Shown here: piece by piece, positions 56,011 to 64,000 of the stretch
Layout of the letters: every line of letters begins with the position of its first letter
Numbering within the stretch: position 1 is the stretch's first letter
NCBI GenBank assembly: GCA_033064195.1
Contig: JARBJD010000317.1
Coordinates: forward strand, 18,351 to 82,350
Direction: 5' to 3'
DNA: 64,000 nucleotides
DNA from: Blattamonas nauphoetae
Taxonomy: Eukaryota; Preaxostyla; Oxymonadida
Made by a program: the position numbers and the translations under genes
The notes under the pieces: generated by a model
Databases searched by the model: none
Told to the model about the DNA's origin: nothing
Seen by the model: only the letters and a program-made list of their open reading frames with translations

Positions 56011-57650
56011 TTAATATCCTCTCTTCACTTCTTCATAGGCTTCTTGGAGTCGACGATCAATGACATATCGCACTCGTGGTTGTCCATTCTCAATCCAGAA
56101 CAGCCAATATGTAGCTTGATGTAATGCTAATCTCGGTGGAGGAGGTCCATCAGGAGTTGATGTGAAATATGGATCAGGTTCACCTTGTTTGATTGGGGTT
56201 CCTCTGAAGACAATGTTCACTGATTCTGCTGTCGATATACCTTCTTCTCCACCAGCGATTTCACTTCGATCTGTTGGAACCATAAATGTGAACGAAGTTG
56301 CATCCGTTGATGGTCTCAGTTTCGCTCTCCTTTCCACCATAGACGTAGTTGCGAGGTTCACAAATGGAATTCTCAAACTCTTGTGTTGCCGAACAGCCAA
56401 TGAAATCACCATTCACCATCATCATTTGATAGAACTCTGGTGAGTTTGTTGACATTGGGAAATTGGGATAGTTATTTCCTAGCATTTCGAAGTGACCAAC
56501 ATATTGAGGATTTCTGAAGACTGTACATTCATTTGGTCGATCGGGGAATAAGCACATAAGATTCATGAGATTGTTGAGTTTGATACTAATGTTTGATCTC
56601 ACTCCCATTGCATTTGCAGATGATTGAAATGATTGTGTGTCAATTCTTTCTGCTTTCAAGACGTACAATGTCTTTGAATACGTGTTGAAGAGGGATTGCT
56701 TCGTTGCATCAGTGGTTTGATATCCGTAGCAAATCGAAGTGACCTTGTCTACAGATGAATTCAGAACCGTGGAAGTGGTTGATTTAACTGTAGTATGCAC
56801 AATTCAGTACTTGGATCTGGATCTGAATATGTATAATATTGATAAAATGGATTTCCAATTTGTGTGAATTCCTGAGTCACATTTGAGAATTCTCCATCTT
56901 GTAATAGTGCGTGATGAGATTTGTGAGTAGTATATTTTCCTGTTGGATCTTTCTCCACGTATCGTTCAAGTCCTTTTCGAATGACTGTGGGTACTCGAAT
57001 CGGACAGTACACAAGTGAATCAGTTGTCAAATGAAATCTCAAACGTAAATTGCCAAAGATGGAATTTGGATACTGATCAAAAGTACTCAGTGGAAGTTAA
57101 TTCACAAACGGAATAACCAGAGGAATTGTAATTGGGAACACTGTTTCAGTATTTGGAGTTGGAGAAAAGTAGCATCCACAAACACTTGGATCCATTCTCT
57201 GAACATTTTCAAAAGACTGTAGCAATGCTTCATGTTGTTTTCTCTTCAAATGACTTTGAATGTATGATACAGAAATGATTCGTGAACATGATTATTCTGG
57301 AGTGTATTGTCAATGATGTTTCCTTTACTGTCGACGAGTCTCATATCTCGAATTGCATCTGATGATGACATATATCCGTAGAACATTGCATACAGGTTAG
57401 GGTAGTAGTTTCTGTCTGTCGTCGGTTGCTCATACGGAACAGTGATCGTTAGATCTATTCGTAAATGACTCTTCGCAAACTCAGTCACATCATGACCATC
57501 ATAACACAGTGGAACTTCAATCTCATCTCCGATTCTGCAAGGCATAGGTGGATTCGTTGGATGCACTTCTTGGATGGAATAAATGTGTGCTCTGAATCCC
57601 ATTGTTTGGCAAGTATGATTGGACTTCGATTTGCTCAATTAACAGACCTT
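56011..57650 (-). pseudogene. Major capsid protein gene 2 (double jelly-roll type), truncated and frameshifted
   Basis: The pieces read in order right to left: 57640-57249, a frame change, 57248-57043 with an in-frame TAA near 57098, onward to 56761, another frame change (to about 56261), and a third frame to the stop at 56011. Strand-rich stretches, DEIEVPLCYDG near the N-terminus, the central IPLVIPF block and the C-terminal WLFWIENGQPRVRYV correspond in order to capsid gene 1 (61288-63142). Total about 545 codons, a usual size for Polinton/adintovirus-type capsid genes. It lacks the 45 or so N-terminal residues and the promoter motif of gene 1 and begins right at an inverted-repeat boundary (57650), so its 5' end appears cut off. 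Not functional. Confidence 0.6.
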
Positions 57651-58373
57651 TGATACATGAGATCAATCAAGCAGAAACTGAGATCGATCGATCTCAGTTC
57701 CGGTTTTGGGACTGAGATCAATGACTTAATTAAGCGTATCTATATTTGTCTCAATGTTGCGTCAATTTGTTAAAATAAGAATCTAGAAAAGCGAAATGGT
57801 TGTAGTGTGACAGAATGAACACTAAAGAGGGTAAAACGTATTCTCTCCTTTTCACACTCTTCTCGAAGTCGCATTCGTATCTTAGTCATTCCGTCCATGC
57901 GATCGCCACGTGTTGCTCATTCCACCTCTCGCTGTCCATCCATCAGACGGAAGGCGTCGATTCGGGAAGAATACGGGGAACAGCGTACGGTCGATGCAAC
58001 AACATAGAATCAGAGTGAGTGAGTCTAAGAAAGAATCGATCGTTCTTCCGACAGTTGGATCCAAAAATGAGAACCGGAGGGCGTAACTGGATCGGTTGAT
58101 GTCTCTGGAATAAAAGGATGGATCGTTCTGTCACAACTCCTGTTTGGTCTAAAACACTTTGTGCTGGATGAAGATCAGGATTTGGAGATACTCGTAATTC
58201 TCATCTTTCAGATGCAGCAGAGGAGATAATCGTTGATCGAACTACTTTTCGACTCCTTCGTAGACACTTTGATAAGTCGGCGAATCAGAGGCGATCAGAA
58301 CAATCTTTGGAAGATCAAGTTTCGAGACCATTCGGGATGGCCTTCCACTTCGATCTGTTTGGATGGAGAACCA
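57651..58373. other. Junction and unassigned sequence
   Basis: 57640-57715 is related in inverted orientation to 61140-61210 (shared CAAAGGTCTGT and TGAGATCGAT blocks). No gene was recognised from there to 58373. Confidence 0.35.
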
Positions 58374-59150
58374 TCATCCGACGACATCGTGCTCATCGAC
58401 CAGCTCTTCTCCGTAGATAAATGGACCACTATTCGACATTGGCAACGATTCGAACTGAACACTCCCAACATGCAACCAATCTCCGAAGCTCCCTCCTCCC
58501 TTCACAGCGACGTAATTCGAGGACATGGTTGCAGGGATGTTGATTGAGAGTGGGCCGACATATCCAGGATGAGTCAGGGTCAGTGAGGAAAAGCGAGACA
58601 CGTCGAGAAACATTCAGCCACCGAGTTTGTCAGAACACTCGATCAGAGTCGGTTGAAGGTTGATGTCGCTATTTCGATCGACTGAGAGGACGAAGATGGC
58701 GCCTCCTTTGCTCTCAACTGAACAGCGCAGGGTCAGCATGTCATCCACGTAGACATGTTGACACTTCTGCAGGAACGCGGCTCCGCCATTCCGAGCGTGG
58801 CAGTCGAAGAGATGCACTTGATACAACAGAACATCGGCATTTCCGGTGTTCACCACAGCACCGTCGCCAGTCTTTGTGATGTTCGCAACGACAGCAGAGC
58901 TTGAATAATCTTGGGTGGTGAGTTTGACAGATCGTCCACTGTCCTTGAGGAGAATGACGAGCGAACGAGAGGAGCAGAGTGGATTCCTCCATCTGATGTG
59001 AAGGCACAAAGCGAAATTTCGACCACACCACCCGAACTGATATTGATGAGAAGCTCCGTGATTGAGGAATCGAGTTGGTGGAAGAAAACCACAAAGAGAG
59101 GCTTCGTCAGACACGGTGAAGAGAGCTGGTTGTGTGAGAAGGACACACGA
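58374..59150 (-). pseudogene. Beta-helix family pseudogene
   Basis: Rungs and GG turns are clear (NADVLLYQVHLFDCHARNGG, LTLRCSVESKGGAIFVLS, ITELLINISSGGVVEISLCA), but the sequence has a frame change at about 58965 and an in-frame TGA at about 58614 before it resumes with SSLTLTHPGYVGPLSINI. No signal peptide or membrane part remains. Host-derived, lying between the two capsid clusters. Confidence 0.6.
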
Positions 59151-59376
59151 ACGGCTGAAGAGACGACTGAAACTGGCCTTTCAGAGACTGCTTTGCCTCA
59201 AAGGTGAATGGGGGATGGTGACTTGAATATCCAGCTTCGACCTGATGCTGACTTCAAGCCAATCGCTTCGGGAGATCAAATTGCCTCCTCTTCTCGTCAA
59301 ACAGCTCCCTCAACTCGCCTTCTCACTTTCCGTTCTTCTTCGTTTCTCCATCTCTCCTCATCCACCCTCTCTTCTT

Positions 59377-60720
59377 TCATCCTCCTCCAACCCACCTCGT
59401 CCCTTCCTTCCCTCCCAATCTCCTCACCGAATGACCAGTCGTTACATATATCCCATTTTGGGCTGTCGACGATGCGAAGTGAGTCGGTTGGAGCAACATC
59501 GGAAGAGGCGACGCGGTGCTGACTTCGTTCCCACTCTGTACAAAGTTGTCATCCATCTCGTCGCCGTCTTCGATCTCGCTTTGGCCATTGCTTTTGTTGA
59601 CTTGTCTCTCTTTGTCGGCCTCTCCAGGTCCGTCTTGTTCATCTTGGCTGTGTCGACTTGAGTTGTCCAAATCGTTTTCTTGTTCCTCCAAGCGAGATGT
59701 CTCTTCTTTCATTTTGATCAGAATTCCGTGGTTTGAATATGATTGTGAGTGCGATTCAGATTTGTGTTGGGAAGGAGAAGGAGTGTGAAGTGCGGGTGAG
59801 AGTGGGAGGTGAGTCTGGGACAGCCAAGTGTTGTGAGTGAGGTGGTGTCAAGAGTGGAGAATGATGCGAATCCAACGAAATCGAGTCGGGTGATGTTTCT
59901 GTGTGCTCCAGATCGCTTCGATTTGTTCGTTCCAACCATCGCTCGTTCTCCATTTGCCTCCAATCTCACGCTGTTCCGACAGTACGTCTGTTCCTTCCCA
60001 TTCAGCGTCGTTTTCGGACAGGAATGCACAAGACCGCCACTCAATCGCCCAAATTCCAGATCGCTCATCCGAAGCTGGTCCTGCGAAAATGAGTGTGAAT
60101 GCAAAATGAAAAGAGACAAATTGAAGGTAAAAACGATGAAAAGTCGAGAGAGACCGAATAGGGTCAATAGAAGACAAGAAGGTTAGCAACACAAACTTGG
60201 ATCAGATCCTCACTCTAAATGTCCTGCTTGTCACGAAAACGAGTGTCGTTTGCACTCTCTCCGTATTCTGAGATGTTTTCTTCGTCAATTTGTCCGATAT
60301 CACCACTTTGGGACCATCCCGTTGTGACAGTTCTTCGCTCATCTTCGACACCCGTCTTCGGCTCGGCATGTCATGGAGCGTCACTTGCTGGACATGTGGA
60401 GACAGATCCACTGCACATCCCAAATGCTGCCTGCTGTGGGTATGGTAGAGCAGAATCATCAACGAAAGAAAGAAGAGCGAGGACTGTTGGAAACGATAAA
60501 TGAAATGTGCGATTGTTCAGAAAGGAGAGCACAGTCAGTCAGGAGGGTCTGTAGAGACTGGTTCTTCAGTGTGAACACTTTCCGGACCTTGAACAGAAGC
60601 GACGCGGAGACAGTGTGGAGCGACAGATACGAGTCGTGGAAGGAGCAGACACCAGATTCGGAAGGTCGAACACCAAATTGAGCCACTGCACACAAGAGTC
60701 AGAGAGTGACATCCAGGTAG
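59377..60720 (-). CDS. Minus-strand exon candidates of unidentified host gene(s)
   Basis: Four segments have coding character: 59377-59712 (very charged, ENDLDNSSRHSQDEQDGPGE), about 59860-60080 (DERSGIWAIEWRSCAFLSEN), about 60202-60400 (DGPKVVISDKLTKKTSQNTE) and 60459-60690 (CSFHDSYLSLHTVSASLLF, KVFTLKNQSLQTLLTDCALL). They may be exons of one gene, but I could not join them in frame or name it. The opposite strand has no better alternative. Confidence 0.3.
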
Positions 60721-60978
60721 GCCAGAGATTTCGTTTCCAGACTTGGACGAAGGAGAATTTGAAAGATAAGGAAATAAAGGAAATGAAAAGAGAAAATGGA
60801 ATAAGAATGTTGAAATATAGTAGAAAAGGATATAATGAAAAGAAATCTTTGAAGACTAATAAACAATTGAACAACGAATGTAAACCTGCAGAATAAATCA
60901 TTCGAAGAGAGAAATAATCGTCAAGAAATGGTATCGGAGATCCGTCGCGGTGGAATTAATACTTTTTGATAAACAAGC
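60721..60978. other. Intergenic
   Basis: AT-rich. Nothing recognised. Confidence 0.35.
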
Positions 60979-61215
60979 GTGATTCATCCAGTTCTTCAAT
61001 CGGATCGTGAAGAAGTATTATTGTGGGACGATTCATCTCGAGATTTCAATGAAAGCGCTTATAAACAAAATTCAACACGGATAGTGGGTGTTTTACTTCG
61101 TTATTTCAAGTTTTATGAGAATTTGAACACTAGTTATTTTCTGAGATCAAAAGCTGAGATCGATGAGATCAGTCTCAAAGGTCTGTCAATTAATGTCGAT
61201 GTTGGTTTGGATTGA
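60979..61215 (+). pseudogene. Open frame without ATG next to capsid gene 1
   Basis: A 78-codon frame (REEVLLWDDSSRDFNESAYK ... VGVLLRYFKFYENLNTSYFL) with no ATG, preceded by an in-frame TAA. It converges on capsid gene 1. It may be a fragment of a viral or host gene; not recognised. Confidence 0.3.
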
Positions 61216-61240
61216 TTTGATCTGATACTTCTCATTTATT

Positions 61241-61251
61241 GAAAATAAAAA
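61241..61251 (-). promoter_or_regulatory. Variant A/T promoter-like motif
   Basis: TTTTTATTTTC (one variant base) on the minus strand, 5 bp upstream of an ATG at 61235 that opens only about 33 codons (MRSIRSNQSKP); the gene it served appears cut at the inverted-repeat boundary near 61200. Confidence 0.35.
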
Positions 61252-61287
61252 AATACAATATCATAATTTTCTTTTACTGTTTTGTCT

Positions 61288-63142
61288 CTACATGATTCCT
61301 AAATCTTTGTGCAACGCTTTCAATGTGTGATTTGGGTAGTACTCAACTTTTGGTTTGCCATTGCTGTATCGTAATACCCACCATGTGGTTGCGGTTGTTG
61401 CTAAAATTGGTGCAGGAGGATGAGGAAATGTTGTCATGTTTCCACCACTTTGACTTGGGTTGTATGCATAATAGTAAGTGTCAAGCTTACCTTGATAGAT
61501 TGGATGTGATCTCAAAGTGACCGCAGTGTTTCCTTTTGAACTGATGGAATCATTGCAGTTCGTTGGACATCCACTTCTCTGAGTGGGAAAGCACAGAAGG
61601 AAGTCAGTATTATCATGAACTGGACGAACTCTTGTCATTGTTTCATTGGGATATGTTCCGTCACCAGTGAGTTTCTCTTCAACGAGAGAATCCGTCAGTG
61701 ATCGCTCCAAATCATCAGGAACAGCGAGGTACGAATCGAGATTGAGAGTTGACAATGCGAACTGATAGAAGCGAGCTCCAATAGTTGTAGTCGGTTGATC
61801 TGAATAGTATTTGTCGAGTAGATTCACTTGGATATCCTTCTGCATTGGATTGTGGAAACAAGTGACTTCATTGTCGTAGTGACGGAAGAGGAGCATAATA
61901 TCCTTCGCATTAACAACCACCATTTGTTGAGTGCAATTAATTCCTGTTTCAGTTGGTGTCTTCTGAAATGGATAGAACGATATCTTTCTGCTGGAATTGT
62001 TCCAGGACGATTTGTGTACATCTGCTTCAGATTCTCTTTCGCAATTTCTTTCATATTGTATCCAGAGCTCATGCAATACACATCATCAATTTGATACTCG
62101 GTGATGTTTAGTGAGATGTACTGATCCACATATTCTGGTTCTGTCGTGACTGTACCAGCTGATGAATACACAATGTCTTTCGTAACTGTTGGTTGAAGAA
62201 ATGATTGGCCAATTTGAACGAAGTTCTTTGTGCATGAGGTTACGAGATTGTTTAAGAAATATGGACGATATTGAATACAATCCGCAATTGAAGCTTTTAT
62301 CTTAGGCGCTGCTGCTGTCCCAGTAACGATTAATGAAAGTGTGTTCTTCAGAGTGAGTTCAGGATTAACTGGACAACAAACAAACGCATCCTCATTCATG
62401 TGTACACTTAATTTCAAATCTCAAAGAGGCATGCAGGATAGTCAGTCATTCCATAGAAAATGAGAAGATCTTCCAGATTGATTGACACACGAATTGGAAC
62501 ATCAATTGAGTCTTTAAATACACCAGTTCCAGAAGTTGTTGTGAAATCAGAAAGTGGAATATAAACACCAGCAACAGATTCATCGTGATTCCAAGCATTC
62601 TGCCAAGGTGTGTGACAATGTTTACGATTCTCCAATTGACTCTTTGGCTTGATCATATTGTAGATGTGAGACTCCATTGACGTCATTAGTTGTTGTGCTG
62701 ATGATTCTCTGATTGTTGTGAAGAACAGTAAGGTCACGAAAGATTGATGCCGAATGTTTGAGTCCAACGAATATGAATATCCTCTCATTCATGTACGATC
62801 CATTTTACTGGAATTTGTCTTCCAAGTATTCACTTTAAGCCTTGCTGTCATTGTGAACGTAATGAAGGAATCATCGATTTGACAAATGTCTTGATTACCA
62901 GTCAACGGAATGATTATTTCCTGTCCTTTGTAGAATCGTGAATTCTCGGATGGTTTTAATTCCTGAATGGAAGTACTGTGTGCTCCATCATTCAGAAGAT
63001 AATTAATGTGATGTTCAGACATGAGTTGTTGTTGTATTTGACCAATATCATCTCGAGTGTACTTGATTGATCCAGTTGTATTTCCTGTCAATGATGATGC
63101 TCCAGTTCTTTTGTTTGTCAGATGTGTTATATGTGAGTTCAT
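61288..63142 (-). pseudogene. Major capsid protein gene 1 (double jelly-roll type), stop and frameshifts
   Basis: Starts at ATG 63142, 5 bp after the A/T motif, and runs to TAA at 61288, a span of 618 codons, the expected size for a Polinton/adintovirus-type capsid protein. Breaks: an in-frame TGA at 62789-62791, a frame change near 62415 and another near 61950-62070. Order of features: hydrophilic N-terminus, KGQEIIIPLTG (equivalent to DEIEVPLCYDG in gene 2), a helical segment about 62700, strand-rich middle, and C-terminal TTWWVLRYSNGKPKVEYYP, matching the end of gene 2. The capsid identification comes from length, order, neighbours and the paired gene, not from a database hit. Two divergent capsid genes imply two viral insertions or one rearranged element. 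Confidence 0.65.
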
Positions 63143-63146
63143 TTTA

Positions 63147-63468
63147 TCAAAAATAAAAACTGTATTGCTTGTTTCTTTTCACTTTCTTCTTCTTTGGTTT
63201 CGGCTTCAGCTTTTCTTCCAGTCTCAGTATTTCTCCTCTGAGTTTGTGTGCAACTGGTGTATTTCCTTCATTGATTGCTTGCTCATATTGTGCCATCTTT
63301 TCTGCGTGGATTTGTTGATCCGACTTCACATCTGGAATCATCTCAACACCCGTCTGTGCAACCTTCGAAATAAGTGGTCCAACGAGGGAATGAGATTCAG
63401 AAATGGAGCTCCAACTCTGAGTATGTTTTACCAACTGCTGCTAATTTGGATAACCAACCTGGTGCCAT
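63147..63468 (-). pseudogene. Small viral virion-associated gene, one frame change
   Basis: ATG 63468 follows a variant A/T motif and encodes MAPGWLSKLAAVGKTYSE, then changes frame at about 63420 into HSLVGPLISKVAQTGVEM and a basic tail (KLKPKPKKKKVKR) ending at TGA 63147, only 4 bp before the ATG of capsid gene 1. Its start resembles that of the next gene (MAPRSFNKLKNIGK). An amphipathic N-terminus plus basic tail resembles adenovirus pVI/core-type minor capsid proteins (inference). Confidence 0.55.
63148..63158 (-). promoter_or_regulatory. A/T promoter-like motif of capsid gene 1
   Basis: TTTTATTTTTG on the minus strand, 5 bp upstream of ATG 63142. It overlaps the stop of the upstream gene. 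Confidence 0.55.
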
Positions 63469-63472
63469 TTTA

Positions 63473-63483
63473 GGAAAATAAAA
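63473..63483 (-). promoter_or_regulatory. Variant A/T promoter-like motif
   Basis: TTTTATTTTCC on the minus strand, 4 bp upstream of ATG 63468. Confidence 0.45.
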
Positions 63484-63588
63484 TATTCGAATACTAGTGA
63501 ATGTTTATCCTTTGAATTGAATTTTGGAATTTGACGAGGTGGCATATCATCATTGAGAATCGTCCATTTCGTGGAGGTTCGTACTCAA

Positions 63589-63807
63589 TCATCTGTGGTT
63601 TTGTTGACGATTGATCACCTTATTTTGTTGATAAACGTCCATCATTCCTCCTAATCCATTGAGTATTCCACCGCGGTTTGTCCAAATTTCCTGTTCGTTT
63701 GAGAGCAATCCACCACCGACTTGAAGTAATGTTGGAGCTAGAGGTTTGATGAATTGAAAGAATTGCTTGCCGATATTTTTGAGTTTGTTGAAACTTCTTG
63801 GTGCCAT
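63589..63807 (-). CDS. Small viral virion-associated protein, intact
   Basis: 72 aa from ATG 63807, preceded by TTTTTATTTTTAC. It starts MAPRSFNKLKNIGKQFFQF, an amphipathic basic helix, followed by a Gly/Leu-rich stretch (APTLLQVGGGLLS, GILNGLGGMMDVYQQNKV). Size, helix and Gly-rich middle fit the small membrane-active or minor capsid proteins next to capsid genes in Polinton-type viruses (inference). It is the only small gene in the cluster without a break. Confidence 0.6.
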   Translation of the reverse strand: MAPRSFNKLKNIGKQFFQFIKPLAPTLLQVGGGLLSNEQEIWTNRGGILNGLGGMMDVYQQNKVINRQQNHR

Positions 63808-63813
63808 TTATGT

Positions 63814-63824
63814 AAAAATAAAAA
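63814..63824 (-). promoter_or_regulatory. A/T promoter-like motif
   Basis: TTTTTATTTTT on the minus strand, 6 bp upstream of ATG 63807. Confidence 0.45.
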
Positions 63825-63842
63825 TACAATTCATTTATAATT

Positions 63843-64000
63843 TTAGCGGGGAATCGCTTTCGTCAGAGAAATGCCATAATTGAGAATTGTGTTGTATGCT
63901 TCATTGTAGGCAATACTCATATCTTTCCACCAACGAGGATCTTGAATATTGTTCGAAAGATTGGGAGTTTATTCAGACAGAGGCACTTGTCAGATAAATT
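63843..64000 (-). pseudogene. C-terminal end of a further viral gene, runs off the window
   Basis: Minus-strand coding NNIQDPRWWKDMSIAYNEAY ... GISLTKAIPR ends at TAA 63843, 36 bp before the next gene's ATG. An in-frame TAA about 35 codons upstream suggests a frame change, as in its neighbours. Product not recognised. Confidence 0.4.

Noticed and set aside
58911-59207. 98-codon plus-strand frame
   Set aside because: Antisense of recognisable beta-helix rungs.

Overview
The window looks like nuclear DNA of a compact protist genome. Genes lie on both strands, and several are cut by very short spliceosomal introns of about 30-110 bp with GT-AG (twice apparently GC-AG) ends. The best guess is an oxymonad (Preaxostyla), close to Blattamonas. 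That guess rests on remembered family content: secreted beta-helix proteins, receptor-like proteins with beta-helix, Ig-like repeats, a membrane helix and a kinase-like tail, and an expanded ARM-like family. No database search was possible. TAG, TAA and TGA all end apparently intact genes, so the standard code is assumed. No tRNA, rRNA or CRISPR array was recognised.

Layout. 0.6-6.6 kb is ordinary host sequence: a six-exon type II thioesterase, an MST/Hippo-like kinase, a mannose-6-phosphate-receptor/Atg27-like membrane protein, two small hypothetical genes and a truncated Nudix gene. 6.6-19.2 kb holds three paralogues of one ARM-like family: one intact (6640), one that lost its start codon (13762), one split by a foldback transposon (16836). 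Between them lie a Mutator-like element with 9-bp target duplications (8352-11854), a nested pair of inverted-repeat elements (11908-13395) and a beta-helix gene. 19.4-20.1 kb is a 38-bp minisatellite. 20.6-27.6 kb has host genes: a zinc-finger protein, a coiled-coil/SPRY protein, a ubiquitin-protease remnant and a multipass membrane protein.

28-51 kb is dominated by insertions. A Tc1-like transposon with an apparently intact transposase sits at 31679-33130. A receptor gene (34383-45744) is interrupted by a 4.4-kb element that itself carries a 1.35-kb foldback element. Removing the insert and one copy of a TCA duplication restores the reading frame exactly. Two beta-helix pseudogenes, an 876/878-bp element family with 8-bp duplications, and a tandem pair of 603-bp foldback units fill the rest.

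52.8-64 kb carries remnants of a Polinton/adintovirus-like DNA virus: two divergent double-jelly-roll-type major capsid genes, both broken by stops and frameshifts; small capsid-associated genes; and a fibre-like gene ending in an S74 intramolecular chaperone. Several of these genes have the same A/T motif (TTTTATTTTTG or close) just upstream of the ATG. Next to the fibre gene is an unusual array of about ten degenerate hairpins (52814-54215). Host-like decayed sequence (57.7-61.2 kb) separates the two capsid clusters. Polymerase, integrase, packaging ATPase and protease are not in the window.
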